Positions 10,143-20,498 of a stretch of DNA of 64,000 nucleotides are shown here, piece after piece. Where the stretch lies: NCBI RefSeq assembly GCF_006442205.1, contig NZ_VFVR01000001.1, positions 1 to 64,000 on the forward strand. Reading direction: 5' to 3'. The stretch's first letter is position 1, and each line of letters starts with the position of its first letter. The DNA comes from Mesorhizobium sp. B2-3-12 (GTDB lineage: Bacteria; Pseudomonadota; Alphaproteobacteria; Rhizobiales; Rhizobiaceae). The position numbers and the translations under genes were made by a program. Under the pieces are notes generated by a model, which had not been told where the DNA came from, did no database searches, and saw nothing but the letters and a program-made list of their open reading frames with translations.

Positions 10143-10239
10143 TTGCATGTTTACAGCCCGGAGCTTATCTCGTGAGCTTCGGTGAAACGCGCCGCCTGAC
10201 CTCACGGGCCATCAAGCGTTACCAAGCGGAGAATCAGGC

Positions 10240-11576
<1,337 letters not shown>

Positions 11577-11580
<4 letters not shown>

Positions 11581-12173
11581 GGTTGATTTTGCTTGGGCCG
11601 CCAGGGGCGGGCAAGGGGACACAAGCACAAAGACTGGTAGAAAAACACGGCATACCCCAGCTCTCGACGGGTGATATGTTGCGTGCCGCCGTCCAGGCCG
11701 GCACCGAGGTCGGCAAACGTGCCAAGGCGGTGATGGATGCCGGTGAACTGGTGTCCGATGCCATCGTCAACGCCATCGTCGCCGAACGGATCGATCAGGC
11801 GGACTGCGCCAAGGGGTTCATCCTCGACGGCTACCCACGCACGCTGGTGCAGGCCGATGCGGTTGAATCGATGCTTTCGGAGCGCGGCATTGGTCTCGAC
11901 ACGGTCATCGAACTCGTCGTCGACGACAGGGCGCTCGTCGGCCGTATCGTCAAGCGCGCCGAGGATGCCAAGGCGGCCGGCCAGCCGGTGCGCAAGGATG
12001 ACAATCCCGCCGTGTTCGAAGAGCGCCTGCGGGAGTACTACAAGAAGACCGCGCCGCTGACCGGCTACTATTACGCCAAGGGCAGGCTCAAGACTGTCGA
12101 CGGCATGGCCAGCATCGACGCGGTAACCGCCGAGATCGAGACCGTGCTCGCGGCGGCCACAAAGGCGCGGTAA
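11577..12173 (+). CDS. adk: Adenylate kinase (short-LID type)
   Basis: This 198-residue enzyme interconverts ATP + AMP and 2 ADP. The P-loop [14 protein letters not shown] is at residues 7-20 and the NMP-binding region follows with [10 protein letters not shown]. The family signature FILDGYPRT is near residue 81. The region after GRIVKRAED is brief, so this is the short form lacking the long zinc or beta-hairpin LID insertion of the 214-residue E. coli enzyme. The ATG overlaps the secY stop. Confidence 0.97.
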
Positions 12174-12192
12174 GGGAATTTAAAGATTAAGC

Positions 12193-12221
12193 TTGACGGA
12201 GGCGGTTCGCTGCGGTATGGC
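12193..12221 (+). promoter_or_regulatory. Candidate sigma-70 promoter of the alpha-operon genes
   Basis: TTGACG (12193-12198, preceded by C, as in the rhizobial CTTGAC box) and TATGGC (12216-12221) are separated by 17 bases. The 216-bp adk-rpsM spacer leaves room for a promoter, so rpsM-rpsK-rpoA-rplQ may be transcribed separately as well as by read-through. The -10 box is a partial match only. Confidence 0.38.
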
Positions 12222-12389
12222 GGCCCGTCTCCTATCAGATGCGCACTTTGCTTGTCCGCAAGGGCAAGGCAGTCGCTTTGAACTGGAAACTCCCGCAAGG
12301 GCCGGCCTCCACCGGACGCGGGGTAATTTGAACAGCGCCAGGATCTGCCTTGTTGAAGGTTGTCCGGTCCACATGGAGAAGAGAAGAAC

Positions 12390-12758
12390 ATGGCTCGTAT
12401 AGCCGGCGTCAACATTCCGACCAACAAGCGCGTCGTCATCGCGCTTCAGTACATTCACGGCATTGGCAAGAAGTTCGCCCAGGAGATCGTCGACAAGGTC
12501 GGCATCCCGGCCGAGCGCCGCGTCAACCAGCTGACCGACGCGGAAGTGCTGCAGATCCGCGAGACCATCGATCGCGATTACCAGGTCGAAGGTGACCTGC
12601 GTCGTGAAGTGTCGATGAACATCAAGCGTCTTATGGACCTTGGCTGCTACCGCGGCCTGCGTCACCGCCGCTCGCTGCCGGTTCGCGGTCAGCGCACCCA
12701 TACCAATGCACGTACCCGCAAGGGCCCGGCCAAGTCGATCGCCGGCAAGAAGAAGTAA
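12390..12758 (+). CDS. rpsM: Ribosomal protein S13
   Basis: This 122-residue protein begins [20 protein letters not shown] and ends with the basic tail carrying [17 protein letters not shown]. The ATG at 12390 is preceded by GGAGAAGAGAAGAAC; an in-frame ATG-free extension upstream is not S13-like. S13 is in the 30S head and bridges to the 50S subunit. rpmJ, often found just upstream in other bacteria, is not present in the gap after adk. Confidence 0.97.
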   Translation: MARIAGVNIPTNKRVVIALQYIHGIGKKFAQEIVDKVGIPAERRVNQLTDAEVLQIRETIDRDYQVEGDLRREVSMNIKRLMDLGCYRGLRHRRSLPVRGQRTHTNARTRKGPAKSIAGKKK

Positions 12759-12760
12759 GA

Positions 12761-12841
12761 GAGTGAGTAGCTGGTAGTGGGTAGTGAATTGCGGCGTTGA
12801 TGCCTGCACTGTCACTACTCACTAATTCACTGCTCACTTTT
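12761..12841 (+). repeat. Heptamer-type repeats arranged as an imperfect palindrome (rpsM-rpsK spacer)
   Basis: The left arm (12761-12790) is built of TAGTGRR-like heptamers: GAGTGAG, TAGCTGG, TAGTGGG, TAGTGAA. The right arm (12807-12840) carries the complementary forms CACTACT, CACTAAT, TCACTGC, TCACTTT. Transcribed, the two arms could fold into a long imperfect hairpin around the central GC-rich part. Such short-period repeats look unlike the flanking ribosomal genes and may belong to a dispersed intergenic repeat family; that is an inference. Confidence 0.55.
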
Positions 12842-12895
12842 CCAGGTGGAGCCGCTGGCATTACGGCGGTGTAGAGATCAACTGAAAGGACTACC

Positions 12896-13285
12896 ATGGC
12901 CAAGGAAGCCGCACGTGTTCGCCGCCGCGAACGCAAGAACATTTCGTCGGGCGTTGCCCACGTCAATTCGACCTTCAACAACACGATGATCACCATCACC
13001 GACGCGCAGGGCAATTCGATCGCCTGGTCGTCGGCCGGTGCCCAGGGCTTTAAGGGTTCGCGCAAGTCGACCCCGTTCGCCGCCCAGATGGCCGCCGAGG
13101 ACGTCGCCAAGAAGGCCCAGGAACACGGCATGCGCATGCTCGAAGTCGAGGTCTGCGGACCCGGCTCCGGTCGTGAATCGGCGCTGCGCGCCCTGCAGGC
13201 GGCCGGCTTCACCATCACCTCGATCCGTGATGTGACGCCGATCCCGCACAATGGCTGCCGCCCGCGCAAGAAGCGCCGCGTCTAA
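12896..13285 (+). CDS. rpsK: Ribosomal protein S11
   Basis: This 129-residue protein begins [20 protein letters not shown] and ends [18 protein letters not shown], the S11 C-terminal signature. S11 forms part of the platform of the 30S subunit near the mRNA Shine-Dalgarno site. GAAAGGA lies 5-11 bases before the ATG. The 137-bp spacer upstream is mostly the heptamer-repeat palindrome. Confidence 0.98.
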   Translation: MAKEAARVRRRERKNISSGVAHVNSTFNNTMITITDAQGNSIAWSSAGAQGFKGSRKSTPFAAQMAAEDVAKKAQEHGMRMLEVEVCGPGSGRESALRALQAAGFTITSIRDVTPIPHNGCRPRKKRRV

Positions 13286-13303
13286 TACTATCGAACGCCG
13301 CGT

Positions 13304-13367
13304 GAACGCCCCAAAGGCGTTCCTCCACGGTATTCCAGGTCGCCCGCCACGATTGGATGGTGGCGGG
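13304..13367 (+). other. Two hairpins in the rpoA leader
   Basis: GAACGCC (13304-13310) pairs with GGCGTTC (13316-13322), and CCCGCCAC (13343-13350) pairs with GTGGCGGG (13360-13367). They fill the 101-bp rpsK-rpoA spacer, just upstream of the rpoA ribosome binding site. They could tune RNA polymerase alpha production relative to ribosomal proteins; no known regulator site was recognised. Confidence 0.45.
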
Positions 13368-13386
13368 TCAACGGAAGGAAAGCATC

Positions 13387-14397
13387 ATGATCCAGAAAAA
13401 TTGGCAGGAACTGATCAAGCCGAACAAGATCGAGTTCTCGTCGAAGAAGAAGACGCTGACCACGCTGGTCGCCGAGCCGCTCGAGCGTGGTTTCGGCCTG
13501 ACGCTCGGCAACGCGCTGCGCCGCGTGCTTCTGTCCTCGTTGCGCGGTGCGGCCGTCACCGCCGTTCAGATCGACGGGGTTCTGCATGAATTCTCGTCCA
13601 TCGCCGGTGTGCGCGAGGACGTGACCGACATCGTCCTCAACATCAAGGAAATCGCCATCCGCATGGAAGGCGATGGCCCGAAGCGCATGGTCGTTCGCAA
13701 GCAGGGCCCGGGTGCGGTTCTGGCCGGCGACATCCAGACGGTTGGCGACGTCGAGATCCTCAACCCCGACCACGTCATCTGCACGCTGGACGAAGGCGCT
13801 GAAATCCGCATGGAATTCACCGTCGACACCGGCAAGGGCTACGTGCCGGCCGAGCGCAACCGCGCCGAGGACGCGCCGATTGGCCTGATCCCGGTCGACA
13901 GCCTCTATTCGCCGGTCAAGAAGGTCTCCTACAAGGTCGAGAACACCCGCGAGGGCCAGGTTCTCGACTATGACAAGCTGACCATGACCATCGAGACCGA
14001 CGGTTCGATCTCGGGCGAGGACGCGGTGGCTTTCGCCGCCCGCATCCTGCAGGACCAGCTTGGCCTGTTCGTCAACTTCGACGAGCCGCAGAAGGAAGTC
14101 GCCGCCGAAGCCGTCACCGAGCTCGCCTTCAACCCGGCGCTGCTCAAGAAGGTCGACGAACTCGAGCTTTCGGTGCGTTCGGCCAACTGCCTGAAGAACG
14201 ACAACATCGTCTATATCGGCGATCTGATCCAGAAGACCGAAGCCGAGATGCTGCGCACCCCGAACTTCGGCCGCAAGTCGCTGAACGAGATCAAGGAAGT
14301 GCTGGCGGCCATGGGCCTCCATCTCGGCATGGAAGTGCCGGACTGGCCGCCGGAAAACATCGAAGACCTCGCCAAGCGTTACGAAGACCAATATTGA
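13387..14397 (+). CDS. rpoA: RNA polymerase subunit alpha
   Basis: This 336-residue protein begins [20 protein letters not shown]. The N-terminal domain (to about residue 235), which dimerises and binds beta and beta', contains [20 protein letters not shown]. The C-terminal domain (about 255-325), which contacts UP elements and activators, has the helix [20 protein letters not shown]. The in-frame start at 13357 is rejected because GGAAGGAAAGC directly precedes ATG 13387 and the protein then has the normal length. Confidence 0.98.
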
Positions 14398-14500
14398 GCA
14401 TGAATTCCAAGGATCGGCGGCGTGGGCCGCCCGATCCGACGGTCATGCGGAAAACCATCAGGGGCCGCGGCCTCTTGGACAACTGAAGAAGGAAAAGAGC

Positions 14501-14929
14501 ATGCGCCACGGTTTCAAAGGCCGCCGCTTCGCCCGCAGCATCAGCCATCGCAAGTCGATGTTCGCCAACCTCGCCGTGTCGCTGCTCGAGCACGAGCAGA
14601 TCGTCACCACCTTGCCGAAGGCGAAGGACCTGCGTCCGATCGTCGAGAAGCTGGTGACGCTCGGCAAGCGCGGCGACCTGCACGCCCGCCGTCAGGTGAT
14701 CGCCCAGATCGGCAATGAAGGCGTCGTCAAGCGCCTGTTCGACACCATCGCCCCGCGCTACGCCAACCGCAATGGCGGCTATCTGCGCATCATGAAGGCG
14801 GGCTTCCGTCACGGCGACAATGCCGCGATGGCGGTCATCGAATTCGTCGACCGCGACACCGACGCCAAGGGCGCCGGCGACCGCGCGCGCCTCGAGGCGG
14901 AAGGCACGGACGAAGCCGCGGCCGCATAA
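14501..14929 (+). CDS. rplQ: Ribosomal protein L17
   Basis: This 142-residue protein begins [20 protein letters not shown] and contains the L17 blocks [20 protein letters not shown] and [19 protein letters not shown]17 lies near the tunnel exit of the 50S subunit. It is the last gene of the superoperon and is followed at once by a strong terminator. The Ala/Glu-rich C-terminal tail is longer than in E. coli, common in alphaproteobacteria. Confidence 0.97.
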   Translation: MRHGFKGRRFARSISHRKSMFANLAVSLLEHEQIVTTLPKAKDLRPIVEKLVTLGKRGDLHARRQVIAQIGNEGVVKRLFDTIAPRYANRNGGYLRIMKAGFRHGDNAAMAVIEFVDRDTDAKGAGDRARLEAEGTDEAAAA

Positions 14930-14953
14930 GGCTCGGGTTTCCACAAAGCGTTC

Positions 14954-14980
14954 AAAGGGGCCTGCGGGCCCCTTTTTCGT
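14954..14980 (+). terminator. Rho-independent terminator of the ribosomal superoperon
   Basis: AAAGGGGCC (14954-14962) pairs perfectly with GGCCCCTTT (14967-14975) around the loop TGCG, and the T-run TTTTT covers the 3' end of the stem. It lies 25 bp after the rplQ stop. It also lies just beyond the 3' end of the convergent minus-strand gene that ends at 14998. Confidence 0.9.
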
Positions 14981-14997
14981 TGCCTTTCCGTGATCGG

Positions 14998-15624
14998 CTA
15001 TCGAAGCAGATCCAGATAGTCCTGGCCGGTCAGCGAGCGCCAGTTGAAAGCCCCCGGCATCTCTTCCTTGGCAACCTGCGAGTATGAATAAATGCTGTCG
15101 ACCTTAGTTCTAGAGTCGATTGCCCGAACAAGCTGGGACAGCGTTGATTCATTCAGATATTCAATCGCTTCTCGATCGCCAATGACCGCAGTGGCGACCT
15201 GGAAGTGAATCTGGATGCAGCCAGCGCAGATGTTCAGCAGGATATCGTCGCTTGCAGCTCCATAATAGACGGCTGTTTGCGTGGTGTCCCACAAACCTGC
15301 AGCAAGGAATTCCGACGGTTTCGTCTCGCCGCTAAATCCATCCAAAGACAACTTCAACTGTTCCGTCAGAGATTCAGATTTGCCTGTGAGTTGCGCAGCG
15401 CCCTCGATCTGAAGCCAGTTCATCTGGTATGGAGCGATGCTATTGAACGAAATCTCCAACGGGCCGAAGAACCAATAGACCGGGATAAGGTCGCCATCGT
15501 CGATATTCCAGCCGTCTGGTGAACCAAGTCTCTCGGCGACCTCAATCAGTTTCATGCCAGGCGTCACCGGCCCCAACTTGCCGGTGGCCAAAAAATCACG
15601 GAATGAAGCGAGCTGTTTTTTCAT
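14998..15624 (-). CDS. Uncharacterised protein of AT-richer composition
   Basis: This 208-residue protein begins MKKQLASFRDFLATGKLGPV and is not one I can name. The N-terminal pattern GxLGPVTPGMKLIEVAERLG followed by SPDGW and a stretch ending YWFFGPLEISF looks like a recurring module of small orphan or accessory proteins (G.LGP..PGM...V...LG.P); that resemblance is from memory and weak. It has no signal peptide or membrane segment. Its DNA is visibly richer in A/T than the neighbouring ribosomal genes, which suggests later acquisition. It stands alone, convergent with rplQ and divergent from the degP-like gene. Confidence 0.75.
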   Translation of the reverse strand: MKKQLASFRDFLATGKLGPVTPGMKLIEVAERLGSPDGWNIDDGDLIPVYWFFGPLEISFNSIAPYQMNWLQIEGAAQLTGKSESLTEQLKLSLDGFSGETKPSEFLAAGLWDTTQTAVYYGAASDDILLNICAGCIQIHFQVATAVIGDREAIEYLNESTLSQLVRAIDSRTKVDSIYSYSQVAKEEMPGAFNWRSLTGQDYLDLLR

Positions 15625-15759
15625 CAGGCCGAGGGGTTTCCGGTTTCAAGTTCAGTTGTAGCCGCTTTGCTGGTTAAAATAATCGGACTTCAGCGGCTTA
15701 GCCTTTCATTTTGCACATTCGTCGGGACAATGCGCCCGAACTCGCTTGGAGGATTCGCA

Positions 15760-17253
15760 ATGCGCGCCAAAAGACTGTCCCTTGTTCTGCTCTGCGCCTT
15801 CATGGTGTTTGCAGCCGCACCGGCAGCCCGGCAGGCGCTGGCCGAGGACGCCGCCAAGCCCGCCGATCCAGGGCTCTCCGACGTGCTGACAGACCTGCTG
15901 CATGGCGTCGAAGGCGAGAACGCCACGTCAGGTCCGGACAAGCGCGTGCCGTTCGGCCGCGAGGAGGTCCAGCTTTCCTTCGCGCCCCTGGTCAAGCAGA
16001 CGGCGCCCGCCGTGGTCAACGTCTATGCCTCCCAGACAGCCAAGGTCACATCGCCTTTCGATGGCGATCCGTTCTTCGAGGAATTCTTCGGCCGCGCGCA
16101 GCCGCGTGCGCAGTCATCGCTGGGCTCGGGCGTGCTGGTTGACCCAAGCGGTGTCATCGTCACCAATTTCCACGTCATCAAGAATGCCGACGAGGTCAAG
16201 GTGGCGACCGCCGACGGACGCGAATTCACCAGCAAGGTGATGCTGAAGGACGAGACGCTCGACCTTGCGGTGCTCAAGATCGAATCCGACAAGCCGTTCC
16301 CGGTCATCGCCATCGGCGATTCCGACGCGCTCGAGGTCGGCGACCTGGTGCTGGCCATCGGCAATCCGTTCGGCGTCGGCCAGACCACCACCAGCGGCAT
16401 CGTTTCGGCCCTTGCGCGCAGCCATATCGGCGTTTCGGATTCGGGCTATTTCATCCAGACGGACGCCGCCATCAATCCAGGCAATTCCGGTGGCGCGCTG
16501 ATCAACATGGGCGGCCAGCTTGTCGGCATCAATACCGCCATCTACAGCCGCAGCGGCGGTTCGATCGGCATTGGTTTCGCCATCCCCGCCAACATGGTGC
16601 GGGCGTTCGCCGATGCGGCCAAGGCCGGCCTCGATTTCTTCGAGCGGCCCTATATCGGCGCCGAGTTCGAGGCGGTGACGCCGCAGATCGCCGAATCGCT
16701 CGGCATGGAAAAGCCGACCGGGGCGCTGGTGTCGTCGGTCGAAGCGACAGGTCCCGCCGGTAAAGCCGGACTGAAGCCCGGCGATGTCGTGCTGCAGGTC
16801 AATGGCAAGGGGGTCGAAAGCATCGAAGCGCTCGACTATCGGATGGCGACGCTGTCGATCGGCACCAAGGCGAATTTCGCGATCCTGACAAAGGGACAGC
16901 AGGCGGCGATGGACATCGCCCTGGAACGTGCGCCGGAAGGTGCGAAAGCCTCGGAAGTGACGCTGCATGGCCGCAGCCCGTTCTCGGGCGCCAAGGTGTC
17001 GGAACTGTCGCCGCGGCTGGCCCAGAAGCTCGGCCTGCGCACCGATCTCAAGGGCGTGACGGTGATCGACATCAACCGTGATTCGCCGGCCGCCGATTTC
17101 GGCTTCCAGCCGGGCGACATCGTGCGCGAGGTCAACGGCACCAGCATCGACACCGCCGCGACGCTGGCGCAGGTTGCCCAGCAGGATACGCGCTGGTGGC
17201 GCTTTACCGTCGAACGCGGCGGGCAGATACTGCGCCAGGTGTTGCGTTACTGA
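15760..17253 (+). CDS. degP: DegP/HtrA-type periplasmic serine protease
   Basis: This 497-residue Do-family protease degrades misfolded envelope proteins. ATG 15760 is chosen because GGAGG lies 8 bases upstream and the product then starts with a signal peptide (MRAKRLSLVLLCAFMVFAAA, cleavage likely near residue 28). The catalytic triad is visible as His138 in NFHVI, Asp168 in LDLAVL and Ser243 in GNSGG. Two PDZ domains follow, at about residues 290-380 and 405-490. A palindromic pair AGCCGCT / AGCGGCT (15660-15666, 15692-15698) lies upstream and might be regulatory. The family assignment is firm; which paralogue (degP or degQ type) is not. Confidence 0.93.
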   Translation: MRAKRLSLVLLCAFMVFAAAPAARQALAEDAAKPADPGLSDVLTDLLHGVEGENATSGPDKRVPFGREEVQLSFAPLVKQTAPAVVNVYASQTAKVTSPFDGDPFFEEFFGRAQPRAQSSLGSGVLVDPSGVIVTNFHVIKNADEVKVATADGREFTSKVMLKDETLDLAVLKIESDKPFPVIAIGDSDALEVGDLVLAIGNPFGVGQTTTSGIVSALARSHIGVSDSGYFIQTDAAINPGNSGGALINMGGQLVGINTAIYSRSGGSIGIGFAIPANMVRAFADAAKAGLDFFERPYIGAEFEAVTPQIAESLGMEKPTGALVSSVEATGPAGKAGLKPGDVVLQVNGKGVESIEALDYRMATLSIGTKANFAILTKGQQAAMDIALERAPEGAKASEVTLHGRSPFSGAKVSELSPRLAQKLGLRTDLKGVTVIDINRDSPAADFGFQPGDIVREVNGTSIDTAATLAQVAQQDTRWWRFTVERGGQILRQVLRY

Positions 17254-17310
17254 GTTCAATCCAGAGGGACCGTGCTCCAACCGGATGACATCCCCAAGCT
17301 GAAGACATAG

Positions 17311-18618
17311 ATGGCCGATCTGTTCAGCGTTGACGAACCGGAGAAGGTGCCGCCCGGGCGGCCGCTGGCCGACAGGTTGCGGCCGAAAAATCTTGGCGAG
17401 GTCGTCGGCCAGGAGCATCTGACGGGACCAGATGGCGCGCTGACCCGGCTGATCGGTTCCGGTTCGCTGGGATCGATGATCTTCTGGGGGCCGCCAGGCA
17501 CCGGCAAGACCACGGTGGCAAGGTTGCTTGCCGGCGAAACCAGCCTTGCTTTCGAGCAGATATCGGCGGTGTTCTCAGGCGTCGCCGACCTCAAGAAAGT
17601 GTTCGAAGCAGCAAAGCTGCGCCGCGCCAACGGCCGCCAGACGCTGCTCTTCGTCGATGAGATCCATCGTTTCAACCGTGCCCAGCAGGATTCTTTCCTC
17701 CCCGTCATGGAGGATGGAACGGTCGTCCTGGTCGGCGCCACGACCGAAAACCCATCCTTCGAACTCAACGCGGCCTTGTTGTCGCGCGCGCGGGTCATGG
17801 TTTTTCATTCGCTCGGCGAAGACAGCATCGCCAAGCTGATGACGCGCGCGGAGGAAACCGAGGGCAGGGCGCTTCCGCTCGACGACGAAGCGCGCACGAT
17901 GCTCATTCGCATGAGCGATGGCGACGGACGCGCCTCCCTGACGCTGGCCGAGGAAGTCTGGCGCGCGGCCAAACCTGGCGAGATATTCGATCCCGAAGGG
18001 CTGCAGCGCATCGTCCAGCGCCGCGCGCCGATCTACGACAAGGGCCAGGACGGCCACTACAATCTGATCTCGGCGCTGCACAAGTCGGTGCGCGGCTCGG
18101 ATCCCGATGCCGCGCTCTACTATCTCGCGCGCATGTTCGACGCCGGCGAGGATCCGCTCTATCTCGGCCGCCGGCTGGTGCGCATGGCGATGGAGGACAT
18201 CGGCCTTGCCGATCCGCAGGCGCTGGTCGTCGCCAACGCCGCCAAGGACGCGTACGATTATCTGGGATCCCCGGAGGGCGAACTCGCCTTCGCCGAGGCC
18301 ACCGTCTACCTCGCCACGGCACCCAAATCCAACGCCGTCTATACCGCCTTCAAGGCAGCCACGCGGGCCGCGAAGGAACATGGCTCGCTGCTGCCTCCGA
18401 AGCACATCCTCAATGCGCCGACCAAGCTGATGAAGGAAGAGGATTACGGCGCCGGCTATCGCTACGATCATGACGAGCCGGACGCCTTTTCGGGGCAGGA
18501 CTATTTTCCGGAGAAGATGGGCCGCCAGACCTTTTATGATCCGCCTGAGCGCGGTTTCGAACGCGATATCAGGAAGCGGCTCGACTACTGGGCAAAGCTG
18601 CGCAAAGAGCGGGAATAG
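17311..18618 (+). CDS. rarA: Replication-associated recombination protein A (AAA+ ATPase)
   Basis: This 435-residue protein belongs to the RarA/MgsA/WRNIP1 family, which acts at stalled replication forks and interacts with SSB. Walker A GPPGTGKTT is at residues 60-68, Walker B LLFVDEIHRFN at 112-122, and the sensor motif GATTENPSFE follows near residue 143. The C-terminal tetramerisation domain contains MEDIGLADPQALVVA and LNAPTKLMKE. It lies 57 bp after the protease gene and 5 bp before the DUF930-like gene, so the three may share a transcript. Confidence 0.95.
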   Translation: MADLFSVDEPEKVPPGRPLADRLRPKNLGEVVGQEHLTGPDGALTRLIGSGSLGSMIFWGPPGTGKTTVARLLAGETSLAFEQISAVFSGVADLKKVFEAAKLRRANGRQTLLFVDEIHRFNRAQQDSFLPVMEDGTVVLVGATTENPSFELNAALLSRARVMVFHSLGEDSIAKLMTRAEETEGRALPLDDEARTMLIRMSDGDGRASLTLAEEVWRAAKPGEIFDPEGLQRIVQRRAPIYDKGQDGHYNLISALHKSVRGSDPDAALYYLARMFDAGEDPLYLGRRLVRMAMEDIGLADPQALVVANAAKDAYDYLGSPEGELAFAEATVYLATAPKSNAVYTAFKAATRAAKEHGSLLPPKHILNAPTKLMKEEDYGAGYRYDHDEPDAFSGQDYFPEKMGRQTFYDPPERGFERDIRKRLDYWAKLRKERE

Positions 18619-18623
18619 TCGGC

Positions 18624-19295
18624 TTGCGGAGCCCGGTGGCCTTGGCGGTGCGAAACGAGGCCTCGCCCTGGGGCATTTCCACTTCGGTTCTCCTGCACGC
18701 ACTGCTCGCCGCCACGGTCATGTTGATACCAGTGCCGAAACCTCCGATCCGGCCCGAGGAGGAGCGCGTCTCGGTAGATATCCTGACGCAACAGCAGTTC
18801 GAGGCTTCGACAAGACAGCCTTCACCGCCCGCCGAAGCGGCGCCCAGCGCGCCCATGCCCGAGGCGCCGGCTCCGACGCCAAGCGCTCCCCAGTCTCCCG
18901 CCGCGCCCGCCATGATTCGTCCGACGCGGATGTTGTCGGCCAAGACGCTCGCCGATCCGCGTAGCAGGCAAGCCCGCGCCGATCTCGAGACCTTCGCGTC
19001 CGACGAGCGCATGGTGCAGCTTTGCAATCTGGAAGCCATGGATCAGATCCGCCAATGGCGCGCGGATTTCCAGCCGGAGCGCGTGGTGCCCTACGCAACC
19101 GCCGAGGAAAAAATCACAGGCACGACGGTCGCCGCTGCTGGCGCGGCTTTTCGCAGCCGTAAAAACTGGTACAGTCTGAAGTTCAAATGCCAGCTCGCGC
19201 AGGACGGCGAAAGCGTCATTGGCTTTGAATTCCTGGTCGGCGATCCCGTGGCCAGGGACAAATGGGACGAGCTTGGCTTGCCGGCAGTGCATTGA
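18624..19295 (+). CDS. DUF930-like membrane-anchored protein
   Basis: This 223-residue protein has an N-terminal hydrophobic anchor (about residues 17-37), a Pro/Ala-rich stretch (about 38-95) resembling a TonB-type periplasmic linker, and a C-terminal domain like the rhizobial DUF930 family, with RADLETFASDERMVQLCN and two cysteines about 60 residues apart. The start is uncertain: TTG 18624 is used here, and GTG 18636 is possible; no good ATG lies upstream of the anchor. It follows rarA by 5 bp, so it is probably cotranscribed. Function is unknown. Confidence 0.75.
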   Translation: MRSPVALAVRNEASPWGISTSVLLHALLAATVMLIPVPKPPIRPEEERVSVDILTQQQFEASTRQPSPPAEAAPSAPMPEAPAPTPSAPQSPAAPAMIRPTRMLSAKTLADPRSRQARADLETFASDERMVQLCNLEAMDQIRQWRADFQPERVVPYATAEEKITGTTVAAAGAAFRSRKNWYSLKFKCQLAQDGESVIGFEFLVGDPVARDKWDELGLPAVH

Positions 19296-19452
19296 CTGCC
19301 CGGCGGGCTCCACCAGGCAGCCAGCCCGGCCAGACACCATGGCCGTTGTGCGGTGACCCAAAAAACCTTATCAAGGCGCACGGTCGGGCGGTGGCCGTTG
19401 CCATGATTTGGGCACCTCATTCGCAACAGGATCGCGCTTCGCGCGTGGAAAA

Positions 19453-20283
19453 ATGACAAAAACCCTTCGCAAATCCCTTCGCAAATTCGCCATTGCCATC
19501 CCGCTTCTCGCCCTTGGCTTCTATTTCATTCCGATCCTGACGACGATCTTCATCGTCTGTGGCCTGATCGACGTGCTGCGCAACCAAAGGAAGGATCTGG
19601 CGCTATTCAGCGGCTATTTCCTTGGCAATGGGCTCTTCACTTGGTTGCTCTCACCCTTCAACCTGCTGGTCGATCTCCTGTGCTACAGGAACCCCGGCGT
19701 GTGGAAGCTGGAGCAGTTTCCCGCCGATTATCAGGGTGAGGTCAACGAGGTCCTGGATGTCTTCAAGGCGCGCAAGGACGAGATCATCGCCGACATCGAC
19801 GCCAATTTCGGCACCGGCCGCCGCGGCATGTATGTCTATCAATGGTACGGCAAGCACCGGATCGACAACGTCGCTGAATTCAACAAGGATTTCAAATACA
19901 TCAAGACCATTGCCGTTTCGGTTTTCAGGGGCAAGGAATCGACCTCCTGGCATTTCGGGCCGCTACGGCTCAGCCTGCGCATTCTCTACAATCTGCTGCC
20001 CGTAAAGGCGGAGGTTTTCGTCGAGTGCAACAACGCCAGGAACTACTGGCATGACAATCCGCTCTACATTTTCGACGACACGCTGCTGCACCGCTCGGTC
20101 AACGAGTATGATGGCCGCCGCTACTGCGTGTTCATGGACATTATCAGGCCGTCGCCATTCCCGGGCCTGATCGCAGGCATGCTTGCGGTTGTTTCGGTGA
20201 GCGTCGAGCGCATCAACTCGATGTTCTACAAGAACTGGAAGATGATTGGCTCCTCCAAGCCAAAGAAGGTCGAAACCACCTGA
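19453..20283 (+). CDS. Membrane aspartyl/asparaginyl beta-hydroxylase-like protein (LpxO-like)
   Basis: This 276-residue protein has N-terminal membrane helices (about residues 11-40 and 51-76) and a cytoplasmic domain carrying the pattern of Fe(II)/2-oxoglutarate Asp/Asn beta-hydroxylases: SWHFGPLRLSLR (His167), then YIFDDTLLHRSVNE (His213) and CVFMDIIRP. The two histidines would be metal ligands and the arginines after the first would bind 2-oxoglutarate. The best known membrane-bound relative is LpxO, which hydroxylates lipid A acyl chains; that substrate is only an inference. ATG 19453 is preceded by GGAA only. A further hydrophobic segment lies near residues 236-255. Confidence 0.8.
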   Translation: MTKTLRKSLRKFAIAIPLLALGFYFIPILTTIFIVCGLIDVLRNQRKDLALFSGYFLGNGLFTWLLSPFNLLVDLLCYRNPGVWKLEQFPADYQGEVNEVLDVFKARKDEIIADIDANFGTGRRGMYVYQWYGKHRIDNVAEFNKDFKYIKTIAVSVFRGKESTSWHFGPLRLSLRILYNLLPVKAEVFVECNNARNYWHDNPLYIFDDTLLHRSVNEYDGRRYCVFMDIIRPSPFPGLIAGMLAVVSVSVERINSMFYKNWKMIGSSKPKKVETT

Positions 20284-20296
20284 GGTAAAAGCTGTC

Positions 20297-20321
20297 ATGC
20301 TGCCGGCGCCGCCGGCAGCAT
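20297..20321 (+). terminator. Hairpin after the hydroxylase-like gene
   Basis: ATGCTGCCGGC (20297-20307) pairs perfectly with GCCGGCAGCAT (20311-20321) across the loop GCC. Only two T residues follow, so it is a weak terminator or a Rho-assisted one. It separates the hydroxylase-like gene from the AT-richer membrane gene downstream. Confidence 0.5.
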
Positions 20322-20498
20322 TCTGGCGCGCTTTGCCTGGCGCGTCATTTCCCTCGCACGTCGCCACTATGCCTGCGACGGCTTTCCGGTCGCGTCGTCA
20401 ATGATTGTGGTGACAATGCATTAAAGTATGCACCTTATGATGATTATGCGAATTTGACGTTATATTCTGAGAGGCGAATATTATTCGCGGTATCGCTA

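Noticed and set aside
12174..12389. rpmJ between adk and rpsM
   Set aside because: No 37-41 residue cysteine-containing L36 frame is present; in alphaproteobacteria rpmJ is often elsewhere.
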